A stretch of 64,000 nucleotides of DNA from positions 1 to 64,000 of the forward strand of contig NZ_LMCF01000022.1 of NCBI RefSeq assembly GCF_001623075.1, read 5' to 3'. Position numbers and translations under genes: made by a program. Below the pieces are notes generated by a model. That model had not been told where the DNA came from. It did no database searches and saw only the letters and a list, made by a program, of their open reading frames with translations. Positions 16,898 through 26,165 of this stretch are shown here, piece by piece. Every line of letters begins with the position of its first letter. Position 1 is the first letter of the stretch. The DNA comes from Pseudovibrio sp. Ad37. Its GTDB lineage: Bacteria; Pseudomonadota; Alphaproteobacteria; Rhizobiales; Stappiaceae.

Positions 16898-18523
16898 ATG
16901 AGAAGATGGAACGGTTGGGGCGATGATACGCACCAGGCTGAGCTGGCCGATTTTGCTAAGGCCTTGATCGCAGAGCTTTTAGGCGAAACACATCCGCTAT
17001 CTGATGCCACCTTGCAAAGCGCTATTGACCGCGTTCCAGTGTCTCGCGCGCCAGACCACCCCCTGCTGGATAAAACGCCCGCAACACGTATCAGACATGC
17101 ATCTGGCCAGAGCTTCTCGGATTGGCTGCAAATGCGCAGTGGCATGTTTGAGAACATCCCCGATGCTGTCGCTTTCCCGGAAACCTCCCAGCAAGTTCGG
17201 GAGCTTATGGACTGGGCAGCGCAGCAAGATGTGATCCTCGTCCCGTATGGCGGAGGCACGTCCGTTGTCGGCCATCTGGCGTGTCCGGCGAGTGAGAAAC
17301 CGCAGATCACCATCGCACTCACACGCATGAATCGCTTGCTGGACTTCGATAAGGAAAGTCAGATCGCGACTTTCGGAGCTGGCGTGCGCGGGCCGGATCT
17401 AGAAGCTCAACTGGCGGCCATCGGTTACACGCTCGGTCACTTCCCGCAAAGTTTTGAGCTCTCCACCGCTGGCGGTTGGGTCGTCACACGTTCCTCTGGT
17501 CAGCAATCTCTGCGGTATGGCCGCATTGAACAGCTCTTTGCTGGTGGTACGCTGGAAACGCCCAAAGGCACATTGAAGATTCCAAGTCTTCCTGCATCAT
17601 CTGCTGGCCCAGATTTGCGCGAGATGGTGCTCGGCTCAGAAGGCACACTTGGCATCCTGACTGAAGTAAAACTGCGCGTTACGCCATTGGCTGAAACCGA
17701 GCAGTTCTACACGGTCTTCATGCCGGATTGGGAAAGTGGCGTTGCTGCTGTCCAAGCCATCATGCAGGGCCGCATTCCGCTCTCCATGATGCGCCTGAGC
17801 AATGCGACAGAAACCGATGTGAGCCTGAAGCTGGTTGTGCCGGAGAAGAAGCTCTCCAAGCTCAACATGCTCTTCAAACTCAAGGGACTGACCGATCAGA
17901 AATGCATGCTCACATTCGGGCTGACAGGATCAAAGAAGCAAGTCTCCGTAAACCAGAAACTTGCGAACACCTGCCTGAAGCAGCACGGCGCCAAGCGCGT
18001 TCTTTCCAAGATGCTGGGCGATAAATGGAAGGAAGACCGCTTCAAAGGCCCATACCTGCGCCACCCATTATGGGAACATGGTGTGGGCGTCGATACCTTT
18101 GAGACGGCAATGGACTGGTCAGCCCTGCGCCCCTACATCAACGTGGTTGAACAGAGCGTCACCAAAGCACTGAAGGAGCAAGGCATTCCAGTGTTTGCGT
18201 TCACGCATCTGTCTCACGTCTACCCGCAGGGCTCCAGCGCATACACCACCTATCTGTTCCCCGTTGCCAGCACCTACGAAGAGACGCTGGAACGCTGGAA
18301 AATCATCAAGAAAGTCGCATCTGAAACCGTGGTTGCCCATGGCGGTACCATCAGCCACCAGCATGGTGTCGGGCGTGACCACGCACCGTACTTGCCTGCA
18401 GAAAAAGGCGCGCTGGGCATGAGTGCCTTAAAAGCACTGAGCCACAATTTCGATCCTGACCAGCGCATGAACCCCGGCGTTTTGATCTCCGAGGAAACCG
18501 TAGGCAACACCGAACCCGCATAA
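16898..18523 (+). CDS. FAD-binding oxidase related to alkyl-dihydroxyacetonephosphate synthase
   Basis: A 541-residue VAO/PCMH-type flavoprotein. The FAD-binding domain contains ILVPYGGGTSVVG and STAGGWVVTRSSGQQS, then GSEGTLGILTEVKLRV. The C-terminal domain carries SHVYPQGSSAYTTY and ISHQHGVGRDH, matching the tyrosine and histidine-rich active-site motifs of alkylglycerone-phosphate synthase (SHHHGVG in the animal enzyme). It has no signal or membrane segment. It is first of a three-gene operon with a GlpD-type dehydrogenase and an FGGY kinase, so the substrate is probably an ether- or ester-linked glycerol or DHAP compound. The real reaction is unknown. Confidence 0.8.
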   Translation: MRRWNGWGDDTHQAELADFAKALIAELLGETHPLSDATLQSAIDRVPVSRAPDHPLLDKTPATRIRHASGQSFSDWLQMRSGMFENIPDAVAFPETSQQVRELMDWAAQQDVILVPYGGGTSVVGHLACPASEKPQITIALTRMNRLLDFDKESQIATFGAGVRGPDLEAQLAAIGYTLGHFPQSFELSTAGGWVVTRSSGQQSLRYGRIEQLFAGGTLETPKGTLKIPSLPASSAGPDLREMVLGSEGTLGILTEVKLRVTPLAETEQFYTVFMPDWESGVAAVQAIMQGRIPLSMMRLSNATETDVSLKLVVPEKKLSKLNMLFKLKGLTDQKCMLTFGLTGSKKQVSVNQKLANTCLKQHGAKRVLSKMLGDKWKEDRFKGPYLRHPLWEHGVGVDTFETAMDWSALRPYINVVEQSVTKALKEQGIPVFAFTHLSHVYPQGSSAYTTYLFPVASTYEETLERWKIIKKVASETVVAHGGTISHQHGVGRDHAPYLPAEKGALGMSALKALSHNFDPDQRMNPGVLISEETVGNTEPA

Positions 18524-18547
18524 CTCTCAATATTGGAGGAGGGTGCA

Positions 18548-20197
18548 ATGGCAAATACAGGGCAACTCAGCAGGCACGAAAAACTGTCGCTCATAAAACA
18601 GCGCAGTAAGCCTTGGGACATGGTTGTTGTTGGCGGTGGCATCACCGGAGCTGGTGTTGCGTTGATGGCAGCGCGAGCTGGCCTCGATGTTTTGCTGCTG
18701 GAAAAGCAGGATTATGCATGGGGCACGTCCAGCCGCTCCTCCAAGATGGTGCATGGTGGCTTACGTTACCTGTCTCAGGGCGAGTTCCGGCTGGCACGGG
18801 AATCTGTACGGGAACGTGAAAGGCTGATGAAGGAAGCCCCTGGTCTCATCGAGCCTATGAGCTACCTTTTTCCGTTCCGCGAAAAGCAGTTCCCAACCCG
18901 CCGTGCCTTCTCTGTCCTTCTCAACATCTACGGATACTTCGCCAGAAAGCGTGGCCACAAATATTTGGACCGCGACCAGACCATCGCTGCTTTGCCGGGG
19001 CTCAATGAACATGGTTTGCTGGGCTCAGCGCAATATACTGATGCCCTCACAGATGACAGCCGCCTTGTCCTGCGCGTCCTTGCTGATGCCAGACGCAGCG
19101 GTGCAACCACACTCAACTATGTTGCTGTGAAGATGATCCATAGTGATGGGGAAGGATCAAAACTCCTTGAAGTGCAAGATCAGGAAACCAGCGAAGTCTT
19201 TGCCATCTCAACCAAAACAGTCGTCAACGCGACCGGAGTTTGGGCGGATGGCCTGCGCGAGCAATTGGGCCAGACCAAACGCATTCGCCCTTTACGTGGC
19301 AGCCATATCATGGTCCCGTCCTGGCGCATGCCAGTGCATCAATGCCTGACCTATCTGCACCCGCAGGACAAGCGCGGCGTCTTCATCTACCCGTGGTTGG
19401 GCCGCACGGTAATCGGGACGACTGATCTGGATCATTCTGAGGATCTGGATCAGGAAGCCGCTATCAAATCGGAGGAGGTGGCGTATCTGCTTGATGGTGC
19501 CAACCACAACTTCCCCGGCACAAAGCTTACTGAGAAAGATGTCATTTCAACATGGTCTGGCGTCCGGCCAATTGTAGGCAATGAGGGCGTTGACCCTAAA
19601 GAACTGCATCCGTCAAAAGCCAAACGCGACCATGTGGTGTGGGATGATGATGGCATCATCACAGTGACAGGCGGCAAGCTCACTACCTTCCGCGTGATGG
19701 CCGAGCAAGTGCTGGAAACCTGTGCGACTTATCTGAAAGGCAAGAGCATTGCGCGGGCAGGCGAGTGTGTGTTCGAACCTCCCATTGAAACGAAGGACAA
19801 TATCGGGTTACCAGAAGCCGAACTCAAGCGATTACAGGGCTACTATGGTGCTGACTTTCCAGCGCTTATCGCAGAAATGTCTTCCAAGGGTCTTTCCTTC
19901 ATCAGTGGCACAAACCGCATTTGGGCAGAGCTTGAATGGGCCGTCGTGAATGAAGAAGTCGTGCATTTGGACGATCTCCTTTTGCGCCGTACGCGAATTG
20001 GCTTAGTGTTGGAAGAAGGCGGGGCAGCATTAGCTGATGAGCTGGAAACACAACTGAGAGATAAACTGGGGTGGTCCATGGACAAATGGCAGGATGAGTG
20101 GTCGCGATATCAGAAGATTTGGCGAGACCACTACAGCTTGCCAACAACACGCGGGCCCCAAGAGCAGGAAATGATGCATGAGGTGACCGCAGGATGA
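18548..20197 (+). CDS. glpD: Glycerol-3-phosphate dehydrogenase/oxidase, GlpD family
   Basis: A 549-residue FAD enzyme that oxidises glycerol-3-phosphate (or a related polyol phosphate) to DHAP with electrons going to quinone. The Rossmann motif VVVGGGITGAGVALMAARAG is followed by the GlpD stretch GTSSRSSKMVHGGLRYL and the later STWSGVRPIV motif, with a C-terminal helical domain. GGAGGAGGGTGCA precedes ATG 18548. It is 24 bp after the AGPS-like gene and overlaps the FGGY kinase by four bases. No glpF/glpK of the standard type is present, so this paralogue may act in a specialised pathway. Confidence 0.85.
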   Translation: MANTGQLSRHEKLSLIKQRSKPWDMVVVGGGITGAGVALMAARAGLDVLLLEKQDYAWGTSSRSSKMVHGGLRYLSQGEFRLARESVRERERLMKEAPGLIEPMSYLFPFREKQFPTRRAFSVLLNIYGYFARKRGHKYLDRDQTIAALPGLNEHGLLGSAQYTDALTDDSRLVLRVLADARRSGATTLNYVAVKMIHSDGEGSKLLEVQDQETSEVFAISTKTVVNATGVWADGLREQLGQTKRIRPLRGSHIMVPSWRMPVHQCLTYLHPQDKRGVFIYPWLGRTVIGTTDLDHSEDLDQEAAIKSEEVAYLLDGANHNFPGTKLTEKDVISTWSGVRPIVGNEGVDPKELHPSKAKRDHVVWDDDGIITVTGGKLTTFRVMAEQVLETCATYLKGKSIARAGECVFEPPIETKDNIGLPEAELKRLQGYYGADFPALIAEMSSKGLSFISGTNRIWAELEWAVVNEEVVHLDDLLLRRTRIGLVLEEGGAALADELETQLRDKLGWSMDKWQDEWSRYQKIWRDHYSLPTTRGPQEQEMMHEVTAG

Positions 20198-21732
20198 CCG
20201 AAACGCTTCTCGCCATCGACTGCGGCAGCCAGAGCATCCGCGCCTTGCTGTTCTCTCCAGACGGGACGCTGCTGTCCAAGGTACAAAAGCCAATCACGGA
20301 TTATCGAAGTGATAATCCCGGTTGGTCAGAGATTGATCCGCTTATCCTGTGGGAGCTGCTGGGCCGCTGCTGCCGTGAGCTGTGGGATAGAGGAGCTGAT
20401 CCTACTGCCGTCAAAGCCATGAGTGTCACCACACAGCGCGGCACGCAAATCTCAGTTGATGAGAGAGGCATCCCTCTGCGTCCTGCCATCACATGGATGG
20501 ACGAGCGCATTGAAGACCAACAGAAACCATTGCCATTGCTTTGGAAAACAATCTTCGGCGTGGCAGGCCTGTCCCGGTCTATTAAGAGTGTACGCAGTGA
20601 ATGTGAGGTGAACTGGATCGCAGTCAACCAGCCCGGAATTTGGAAGAAAACCTATAAGTTCCTGCAGGTTTCCGGCTATCTCAACTTCAAGCTGACAGAC
20701 CTTTTTCGCGATTCAACAGGCGCACAGGTTGGCTACATTCCCTATGACTACAAAAAGCAGCAGTGGGCGAGTGATAACCACTTTCTCTGGAAGCTCTTCG
20801 CCTTCAAACGCAACCACCTACCAGAGCTCATAGAACCCGGAAATCCAATCGGCTATGTGAGTGAAGAAGCTGCCCAGCACACTGGACTTCCGGAAGGCTT
20901 ACCAGTCATCTCTGCAGCTGCTGATAAAGCATGTGAAGCCGTCGGCTGCGGCGCAGTGGATGCCAGCGTTGGTTGCCTGAGCTACGGCACACGGGCAACG
21001 GCGACCATTCATTCCACAAAGTACTTCGAGGTGGAACGCCCTCTACCTGCCTATGCTGGCGGAATGCCGCGTATGTTCACCCCAGAAACCTCCGTCATTC
21101 TGGGGTACTGGATGGTCAACTGGTTCAAGGAAGAGTTCGGCCACCCGGAGCAGGAAAAAGCCAAAGAGATTGGCAGTCCGGTCGAAGTGTTCTTTGACGA
21201 CCTGCTCAACAGCACGCCTCCCGGGTCCCATGGCTTGACGTTATTGCCCAAATGGGGCCGCGACAACGGGCGTTCCACGCCAGTGAAAGGCGCGATTATC
21301 GGCTTTGGGGATGTGCACACCAGAGGCCACATCTACCGCGCTATCATCGAGGGCATCACGCTGGAATTACATCGCGGTCTGAAGCGGATCGAGCGCAAAA
21401 GCGGTGAGAAGATCAAAGTCCTGCGTGTCTCCGGCGGCGGCTCTCAGTCGGACGCTATCATGCAGATCACAGCAGACATCTTTGGCCTGCCCACCGAGCG
21501 CCCGCATACCTTTGAAACTGCTGGTCTGGGCGCTGCCATTGCCGCAAGCGTAGGCGCTGGGGTCCATCCTGACTTCACGCAGGCCATGAAAGCCATGACA
21601 CGGCAAAACGAGGTGTTTCAGCCGGACCCGAAAACGGTTCAGCTCTACAAGAAGCTGTTTGAGGATGTCTACCTGCCCATGCCGCGCAGGCTTGCCCCGC
21701 TGAACAAAGCACTCAGAAAGATTGTCGGCTAG
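20194..21732 (+). CDS. FGGY-family carbohydrate kinase, substrate unknown
   Basis: A 512-residue two-domain sugar kinase. The N-terminal phosphate motif is LAIDCGSQSIRALLF, the catalytic aspartate lies in TWMDER, and the C-terminal ATP site has RVSGGGSQSDAIMQITADIFG. It is clearly an FGGY enzyme but not obviously glycerol, xylulose or ribulose kinase. Its start overlaps the GlpD stop. Its stop TAG shares two bases with the convergent malonyl-CoA decarboxylase stop (CTAG at 21729-21732). In context it may phosphorylate a glycerol ether, a triose or a tetritol before oxidation by the neighbour. Confidence 0.85.
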   Translation: MTETLLAIDCGSQSIRALLFSPDGTLLSKVQKPITDYRSDNPGWSEIDPLILWELLGRCCRELWDRGADPTAVKAMSVTTQRGTQISVDERGIPLRPAITWMDERIEDQQKPLPLLWKTIFGVAGLSRSIKSVRSECEVNWIAVNQPGIWKKTYKFLQVSGYLNFKLTDLFRDSTGAQVGYIPYDYKKQQWASDNHFLWKLFAFKRNHLPELIEPGNPIGYVSEEAAQHTGLPEGLPVISAAADKACEAVGCGAVDASVGCLSYGTRATATIHSTKYFEVERPLPAYAGGMPRMFTPETSVILGYWMVNWFKEEFGHPEQEKAKEIGSPVEVFFDDLLNSTPPGSHGLTLLPKWGRDNGRSTPVKGAIIGFGDVHTRGHIYRAIIEGITLELHRGLKRIERKSGEKIKVLRVSGGGSQSDAIMQITADIFGLPTERPHTFETAGLGAAIAASVGAGVHPDFTQAMKAMTRQNEVFQPDPKTVQLYKKLFEDVYLPMPRRLAPLNKALRKIVG

Positions 21733-22991
21733 GCAACATCGCTCTTGGGCTGGGATGCTGTCTGCACCACACCTGCTTTCGCAAGCGCCTGTACGCGTTT
21801 GGAGGCCACTATTTCTTTTTTATTCGCAAACACTTCGTGGTTCTGCGAGATCTTTTGCAGGTCATACAGGTAGTTCACCATCACCCCCGCCGATTGCTTT
21901 TTGCCATTCTCGGAAGTGTCCGCCCCCACATGCACATCATGCACCAGCGCACCGTTGTAAAGATGGAACCGCGCCACCGGATCAAACGGCATATCGTTCT
22001 TCCGCTTGCCTTCAAGAAGGTAATAAGCAGCGAGTTCTTTTAGGGCTGCATCAGTCTCCGGCAGCTCAATCTCTTGCTCTTTGGCCCACTTGCAGAAAGT
22101 AGGGATCGGCGATAGCGTCACAAACGTCTTCAGTTGGCTAAGCTCACGCGAAAGATCCTGCACCACTTGCTTGATCAGCGAGTTGCCAAAGGAAACACCG
22201 GCCAGCCCGCTCTGACAGTTGGAGATCGAGTAGAAAACCGCCGTATCCACCTCATCAACCGGCACAATATCCCGTTCTTCTGCAAGCACGCCTTGGATGG
22301 AGGAGGGCACCCCCTTGGTCAGCGCCACTTCAACAAAGATCAACGGCTCATCTGGCAATGAGGGATGGAAGAAGGCAAAGCACCGCCGGTCTTCCGGCTG
22401 CAAGCGACGGCGCAAATCATCCCAACTATCAATGGCATGCACGGCCTCATAGGCGATGATCTTTTCCAGTATCTGTGCAGGACTATCCCAGCTGATAGGA
22501 CGAAGGACCAGAAAACCGCGGTTGAACCACGAATTGAACAGGTGCTGGAAGTCCAGATCTGTGCGCGCCAGATTCGGCTGCTCCTTCATGAAGCCCAGCA
22601 AGTCCTTGCGCATGTGCACCAGCTGATGAGTGGCACCGGGAACCTGATTGAGCCGCCGCGCCAACTCCTGCCGCTTAGGCTCCGCAGCTTCCACAAGTTT
22701 TCGGTAATTGGCTTCCGTCCGCTCTGTTTTATAACTGGAAACAACGGTCTCCAGCTTATCTGGATCGATGTCCATCTCGCGGTTCAAATGCTCAAAAAAC
22801 GCCTGCTTTCCCTCAGTATCAGTGGTCGCGTACCCGTCCAATATCTCGTGGGCAATGGCAGCTCCGGAAACGTCTCCCTGACTGCTCATCAAGGCATTGC
22901 AAAGCTCGGTAAGGGGACGCTCATCCCGCTTGCCCATAAAAACATAACGACGATCAAAAAGAGTAGAAAGCAAATCTGCCAGCAGGCTCAT
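21729..22991 (-). CDS. Malonyl-CoA decarboxylase
   Basis: Converts malonyl-CoA to acetyl-CoA and CO2. The 420-residue protein has the helical N-terminal domain (MGKRDERPLTELCNALMSSQGD) and the GNAT-like catalytic domain with FHPSLPDEPLIFVEVALTKG, FYSISNCQSGLAGVSFG and FVTLSPIPTF, all characteristic of MCD. Start ATG 22991 is chosen since the longer open frame adds an unlikely N-terminus. No malonyl-CoA synthetase or transporter genes accompany it, so it may serve fatty-acid balance rather than malonate growth. Confidence 0.9.
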   Translation of the reverse strand: MSLLADLLSTLFDRRYVFMGKRDERPLTELCNALMSSQGDVSGAAIAHEILDGYATTDTEGKQAFFEHLNREMDIDPDKLETVVSSYKTERTEANYRKLVEAAEPKRQELARRLNQVPGATHQLVHMRKDLLGFMKEQPNLARTDLDFQHLFNSWFNRGFLVLRPISWDSPAQILEKIIAYEAVHAIDSWDDLRRRLQPEDRRCFAFFHPSLPDEPLIFVEVALTKGVPSSIQGVLAEERDIVPVDEVDTAVFYSISNCQSGLAGVSFGNSLIKQVVQDLSRELSQLKTFVTLSPIPTFCKWAKEQEIELPETDAALKELAAYYLLEGKRKNDMPFDPVARFHLYNGALVHDVHVGADTSENGKKQSAGVMVNYLYDLQKISQNHEVFANKKEIVASKRVQALAKAGVVQTASQPKSDVA

Positions 22992-23175
22992 GGTCAGGCG
23001 TCCCGTAGTTGCACAGCGCAGTGCATCAGAAAATCGCCGGAAGCCTAACAAGGGACTGCTGGGAACGGAATGCAACAAACAGCTTAACAATGAAGTGATC
23101 CCTAACAGCACGCTAACATCTGTAAATGAGCGGCAAGTGTGCTTAACTTGAGAGCATCATGTGATGGAGGCTTCA

Positions 23176-23856
23176 GTGAAGATCAACGGTGATTTTTCAA
23201 AGCGAGTGGTTGAGTTCAGCGACGATATTCCTTGGGTCGCGTCCCCAATGAAAGGCGTTGAGCGCAGGCCGCTTGATCGTTTGGGAGATGAAGTTGCACG
23301 AGCAACCACCGTTGTTCGCTTCGCACCCGGCAGCCATTTCTCTGAGCATGTCCACACTGGCGGAGAGGAGTTTTTTGTTCTGGCGGGAGTATTTCAGGAT
23401 GAATACGGGGATTTCCCGGCTGGCTCCTACATCCGTAACCCACCTGAATCCAAACACACACCAGCCTCTGAACCCGGCTGTACCATCCTCGTCAAACTCT
23501 GGCAGTTCGACCTCGCAGACCGCACCCATGTGCGTGTGGACACCAACAAACTTGGCCGCGTAAACGATGCCACACGCGAAGGCGTTACCGTCTCACCTCT
23601 GTTTCAGGATGAGCGCGAGAACGTGCGCATGGAGCACTGGCAGGCAGGTGCAAACCACGCGGTTGAGGCCGAAGGCGGAGCAGAGATCTTCGTGCTGGAA
23701 GGCTCAATCATCGAAGACGGAGAGGACCTTCCCAAACACGCATGGCTCCGCGTTCCCGTCGGTTATGACCTCAACATCACAGCAGGAGAAGAGGGCGCCA
23801 AGCTCTGGATCAAGTCCGGACACCTCCCCTATGTCACTGCCCCGCATGGGGGATAA
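23176..23856 (+). CDS. Double-cupin (ChrR-like) protein
   Basis: A roughly 226-residue protein with two cupin barrels. The first contains FAPGSHFSEHVHTGGEEFFVL with the metal-binding H-x-H...E set and GSYIRNPPESKHTP; the second, GAEIFVLEGSIIEDGED, lacks the histidine pair. The arrangement resembles the cupin domain of ChrR anti-sigma factors, but the zinc-binding anti-sigma N-terminus is absent and no sigma gene adjoins. GTG 23176 is preferred because GGAGG lies seven bases upstream. Function is unknown; it could bind metal or a small substrate. Confidence 0.75.
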   Translation: MKINGDFSKRVVEFSDDIPWVASPMKGVERRPLDRLGDEVARATTVVRFAPGSHFSEHVHTGGEEFFVLAGVFQDEYGDFPAGSYIRNPPESKHTPASEPGCTILVKLWQFDLADRTHVRVDTNKLGRVNDATREGVTVSPLFQDERENVRMEHWQAGANHAVEAEGGAEIFVLEGSIIEDGEDLPKHAWLRVPVGYDLNITAGEEGAKLWIKSGHLPYVTAPHGG

Positions 23857-23865
23857 GAAGACCGC

Positions 23866-24015
23866 CTAAAGCTGCTCCTGCAACCAGACCCGACTGCTTT
23901 CTTCCAGCGCGTTGCGAGCTGATATGATGTTCGCAACATGCTCCGGGAAAGAGGATAGCTCATAGCGCAGCGTATATTCCAGCTGTCCTTGCTCCCCGTC
24001 AGGATGCCACGTCAC
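23866..24015 (-). CDS. Small in-frame open reading frame directly after the sterol desaturase-like gene
   Basis: A 49-codon frame begins at GTG immediately after the TAG of the upstream gene and in the same reading frame, ending at TAG 23866. The product starts VTWHPDGEQGQLEYTLRYEL and has no recognised family. It may be a read-through extension, the tail of a formerly longer protein cut by a nonsense change, or chance. Codon use is not strikingly unlike its neighbours. Confidence 0.3.
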   Translation of the reverse strand: MTWHPDGEQGQLEYTLRYELSSFPEHVANIISARNALEESSRVWLQEQL

Positions 24016-25299
24016 CTACTGCACCGCAGGTGTGCTGCCATCCAAAACCGCTGGCTTCTCCAACCACGGTAAAGCAGAAAGCGTTGTTTCTTCAGAGAGT
24101 TCAATCTCAGGCGAAACCCCTTTTGCAACAACCATCCGCTGCGAGACCTGCGTCGAAATCGGCAAAGTCCAAAGCACGATGAGAAACCAGAGCAGAGCTG
24201 GCACGCGCGCGACCTCAACAAAGCGCAGTTGATACTTGCCCTCCAGAAACTGCGAGATCATCACGAGACCAGCCAGAATAAGCACCACACCAAACGCCAG
24301 CTCCCGCGCGCTCAGTTGAGGGGACAGGAAGATAAACATGGTCACCAGCAGCACCAGCAGCGCAAATGAAATTCCACAATACAGCTTGGTCAGAGGTGAG
24401 ATCACCGGATCAAATTTTGGGCGATTGGTGACACCTGTTTTCTGCAGTTTACTGGTGTTCCGCCGCCTGTCTTCCGGTCGCCATCCCGTTGGTTTGAACC
24501 ACAGCCGGACCTTGTCCCACCAGCTGCGCGTATGAAGGCTGTCGCGAAACAGCATGGACCAGTGCTGCAAGTTGGCTTTCACCGGATTCCACGTTTTCAG
24601 CGGCGTTGTGGTGCCATAATGGCAAGGGTGCTCTGCCTCCTCCGGCTGCCAACTGCCAAACATCCGATCCCAGATCACCAGCGTGCCGCCGAAGTTCTTG
24701 TCGATGTAAATCGGGTTCTTGGCATGGTGGACACGGTGGCTTGAGGGCGTGGAAAACACACCTTCCATCAGAGGGATACGATCAATCGCCTGGGTGTGTA
24801 GCCAGAACTGATATGCCTTCAGCAGCATAAATTGCACAAGGAACACTTCCGGCGGGCAGCCGAGGAAGGCGAGAGGCAGATAGAAGACCCACGAGAACGC
24901 ATACTGAAACGCACTCTGCCGCAGTGCCGTGGTCAGGTTATACTCTTCACTTTGGTGGTGCCCCACATGGGCGCCCCAAAGAAAATTGTAGGTGTGTGCA
25001 ATACGGTGGAACCAATAATAGCAGAAGTCCACGCCAAAGAAGAACAAGACCCATGTGGCCCAACTGGTCGAGCCAAAGTCAAATAACCGATAGGACGACC
25101 ACGCCCAGATAAACACCGAGAATGTAAAGGTTTTTAGCAGCGCATCTGAAACCAGCAGGCAAATGCCCATGGAAAGGCTGGCAATGTTATCGCTAAATCG
25201 GTGCAGGTCCCGCCCGCTCATACGCAGGTAGGCGTATTCCATCAGCATAAAAAACAGAAACAGCGGGATAGCCAGCGCCGTCACATTATACTCTGCCAT
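24016..25299 (-). CDS. Sterol desaturase / fatty acid hydroxylase family membrane protein
   Basis: A 427-residue integral membrane protein of the di-iron hydroxylase superfamily. Histidine boxes are HRIAHTYNFLWGAHVGHHQSEEYN and SSHRVHHAKN, both predicted at the cytoplasmic face between hydrophobic segments. The C-terminal third adds three or four further membrane helices and a polar tail. GAGGGGGAAT precedes ATG 25299. Possible substrates are lipids (hopanoids, fatty acids, ornithine lipids); nothing nearby specifies one. Confidence 0.85.
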   Translation of the reverse strand: MAEYNVTALAIPLFLFFMLMEYAYLRMSGRDLHRFSDNIASLSMGICLLVSDALLKTFTFSVFIWAWSSYRLFDFGSTSWATWVLFFFGVDFCYYWFHRIAHTYNFLWGAHVGHHQSEEYNLTTALRQSAFQYAFSWVFYLPLAFLGCPPEVFLVQFMLLKAYQFWLHTQAIDRIPLMEGVFSTPSSHRVHHAKNPIYIDKNFGGTLVIWDRMFGSWQPEEAEHPCHYGTTTPLKTWNPVKANLQHWSMLFRDSLHTRSWWDKVRLWFKPTGWRPEDRRRNTSKLQKTGVTNRPKFDPVISPLTKLYCGISFALLVLLVTMFIFLSPQLSARELAFGVVLILAGLVMISQFLEGKYQLRFVEVARVPALLWFLIVLWTLPISTQVSQRMVVAKGVSPEIELSEETTLSALPWLEKPAVLDGSTPAVQ

Positions 25300-25819
25300 T
25301 TTATTCCCCCTCGCACTGCATTCCAAAGAATGGTCGTGCAACAAAAAAGCGTCGAGCTGCAGGCCTGAGCGAGTACCAGTAAAGGACCGCAAAGGCGCTT
25401 ATGTTGACTTTAACGTAAAGGCAGAGAGGTGGGCTGACAACACAAATCTGAGCTTGTGAAAATGGCGATAAGTACGAGTGCTGTAAGAAAACGCAGGAGT
25501 TTTGCGCAGAACTAACATAAATGATTACTGATCAACATATTGATTTAAATGAACTAATAAAAATGACAGTGCGGCAACTGATCGCATTTTGAATATTTTT
25601 TCTGTAAATGATTTTTTTTGCGTTAAAAGTGCAATTACAGGGTAGGGTCCGCCTTGTCGGGCGACCTAAATAATCAAGGACCTTAGCTGGCTGTCCTTCA
25701 CGGTTTTCGGTCATACACTCAGGGGACTGCAGGGGTATGGGCGCGCAGTAAAAGCAGGGGCTGTAGTTCAAAGAAAACAGAGTTTTCTGAACAACAAGAA
25801 AGAATTAACGGGAGACACC
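25300..25819. other. Non-coding 520-bp stretch upstream of the XapX gene
   Basis: The stretch is AT-rich around 25530-25640 and holds the presumed promoters of two divergent genes. No coding frame is convincing and no strong palindrome was found. Confidence 0.5.
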
Positions 25820-25990
25820 ATGGCTGAACTGCTTATGTCAACACTTGCTGGCTTCATTATTGGAGCGATCTTCACCGCAATCAAACTGCCTATTCCCGCT
25901 CCACCAGTTCTGTCTGGTTGCGTAGCGATCCTTGGTGTTTGGGGTGGTCATCAGATCATGCTGCAGATCACTGAGCGCTTCTTCTCCTAA
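25820..25990 (+). CDS. XapX domain microprotein
   Basis: A 56-residue hydrophobic protein, too short for most gene finders. The sequence includes LMSTLAGFIIGAIFTAIKL, PIPAPPVLSGCVAILGVWGG and HQIM, the XapX (DUF1427) pattern of two membrane helices joined by a proline-rich turn. GGGAGACACC precedes the ATG. A U-tailed hairpin at 26066 ends its transcript, so it seems to be a single-gene unit. The function of the family is not known. Confidence 0.85.
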   Translation: MAELLMSTLAGFIIGAIFTAIKLPIPAPPVLSGCVAILGVWGGHQIMLQITERFFS

Positions 25991-26065
25991 AGCGCGTTGG
26001 TTTTATTGAGGCCAATCAAATGCTAAGTGCTCGCTAGAATAAAGAAGTGTTTACGATCAAATTTC

Positions 26066-26101
26066 AAAAAGCGGTGCTGAAGTTCAGTACCGCTTTTTTT
26101 G
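26066..26101 (+). terminator. Rho-independent terminator after the XapX gene
   Basis: AAAGCGGTGCTGAA pairs with TTCAGTACCGCTTT (one G-U pair) and is followed by TTTTTG. The short loop and T-run are typical of intrinsic termination on the plus strand. Confidence 0.85.
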
Positions 26102-26165
26102 TACTTGCATAATAAAGAAACAAATATGTATATAAAAATAAAAATATTATCATATGGAGTTTCCC

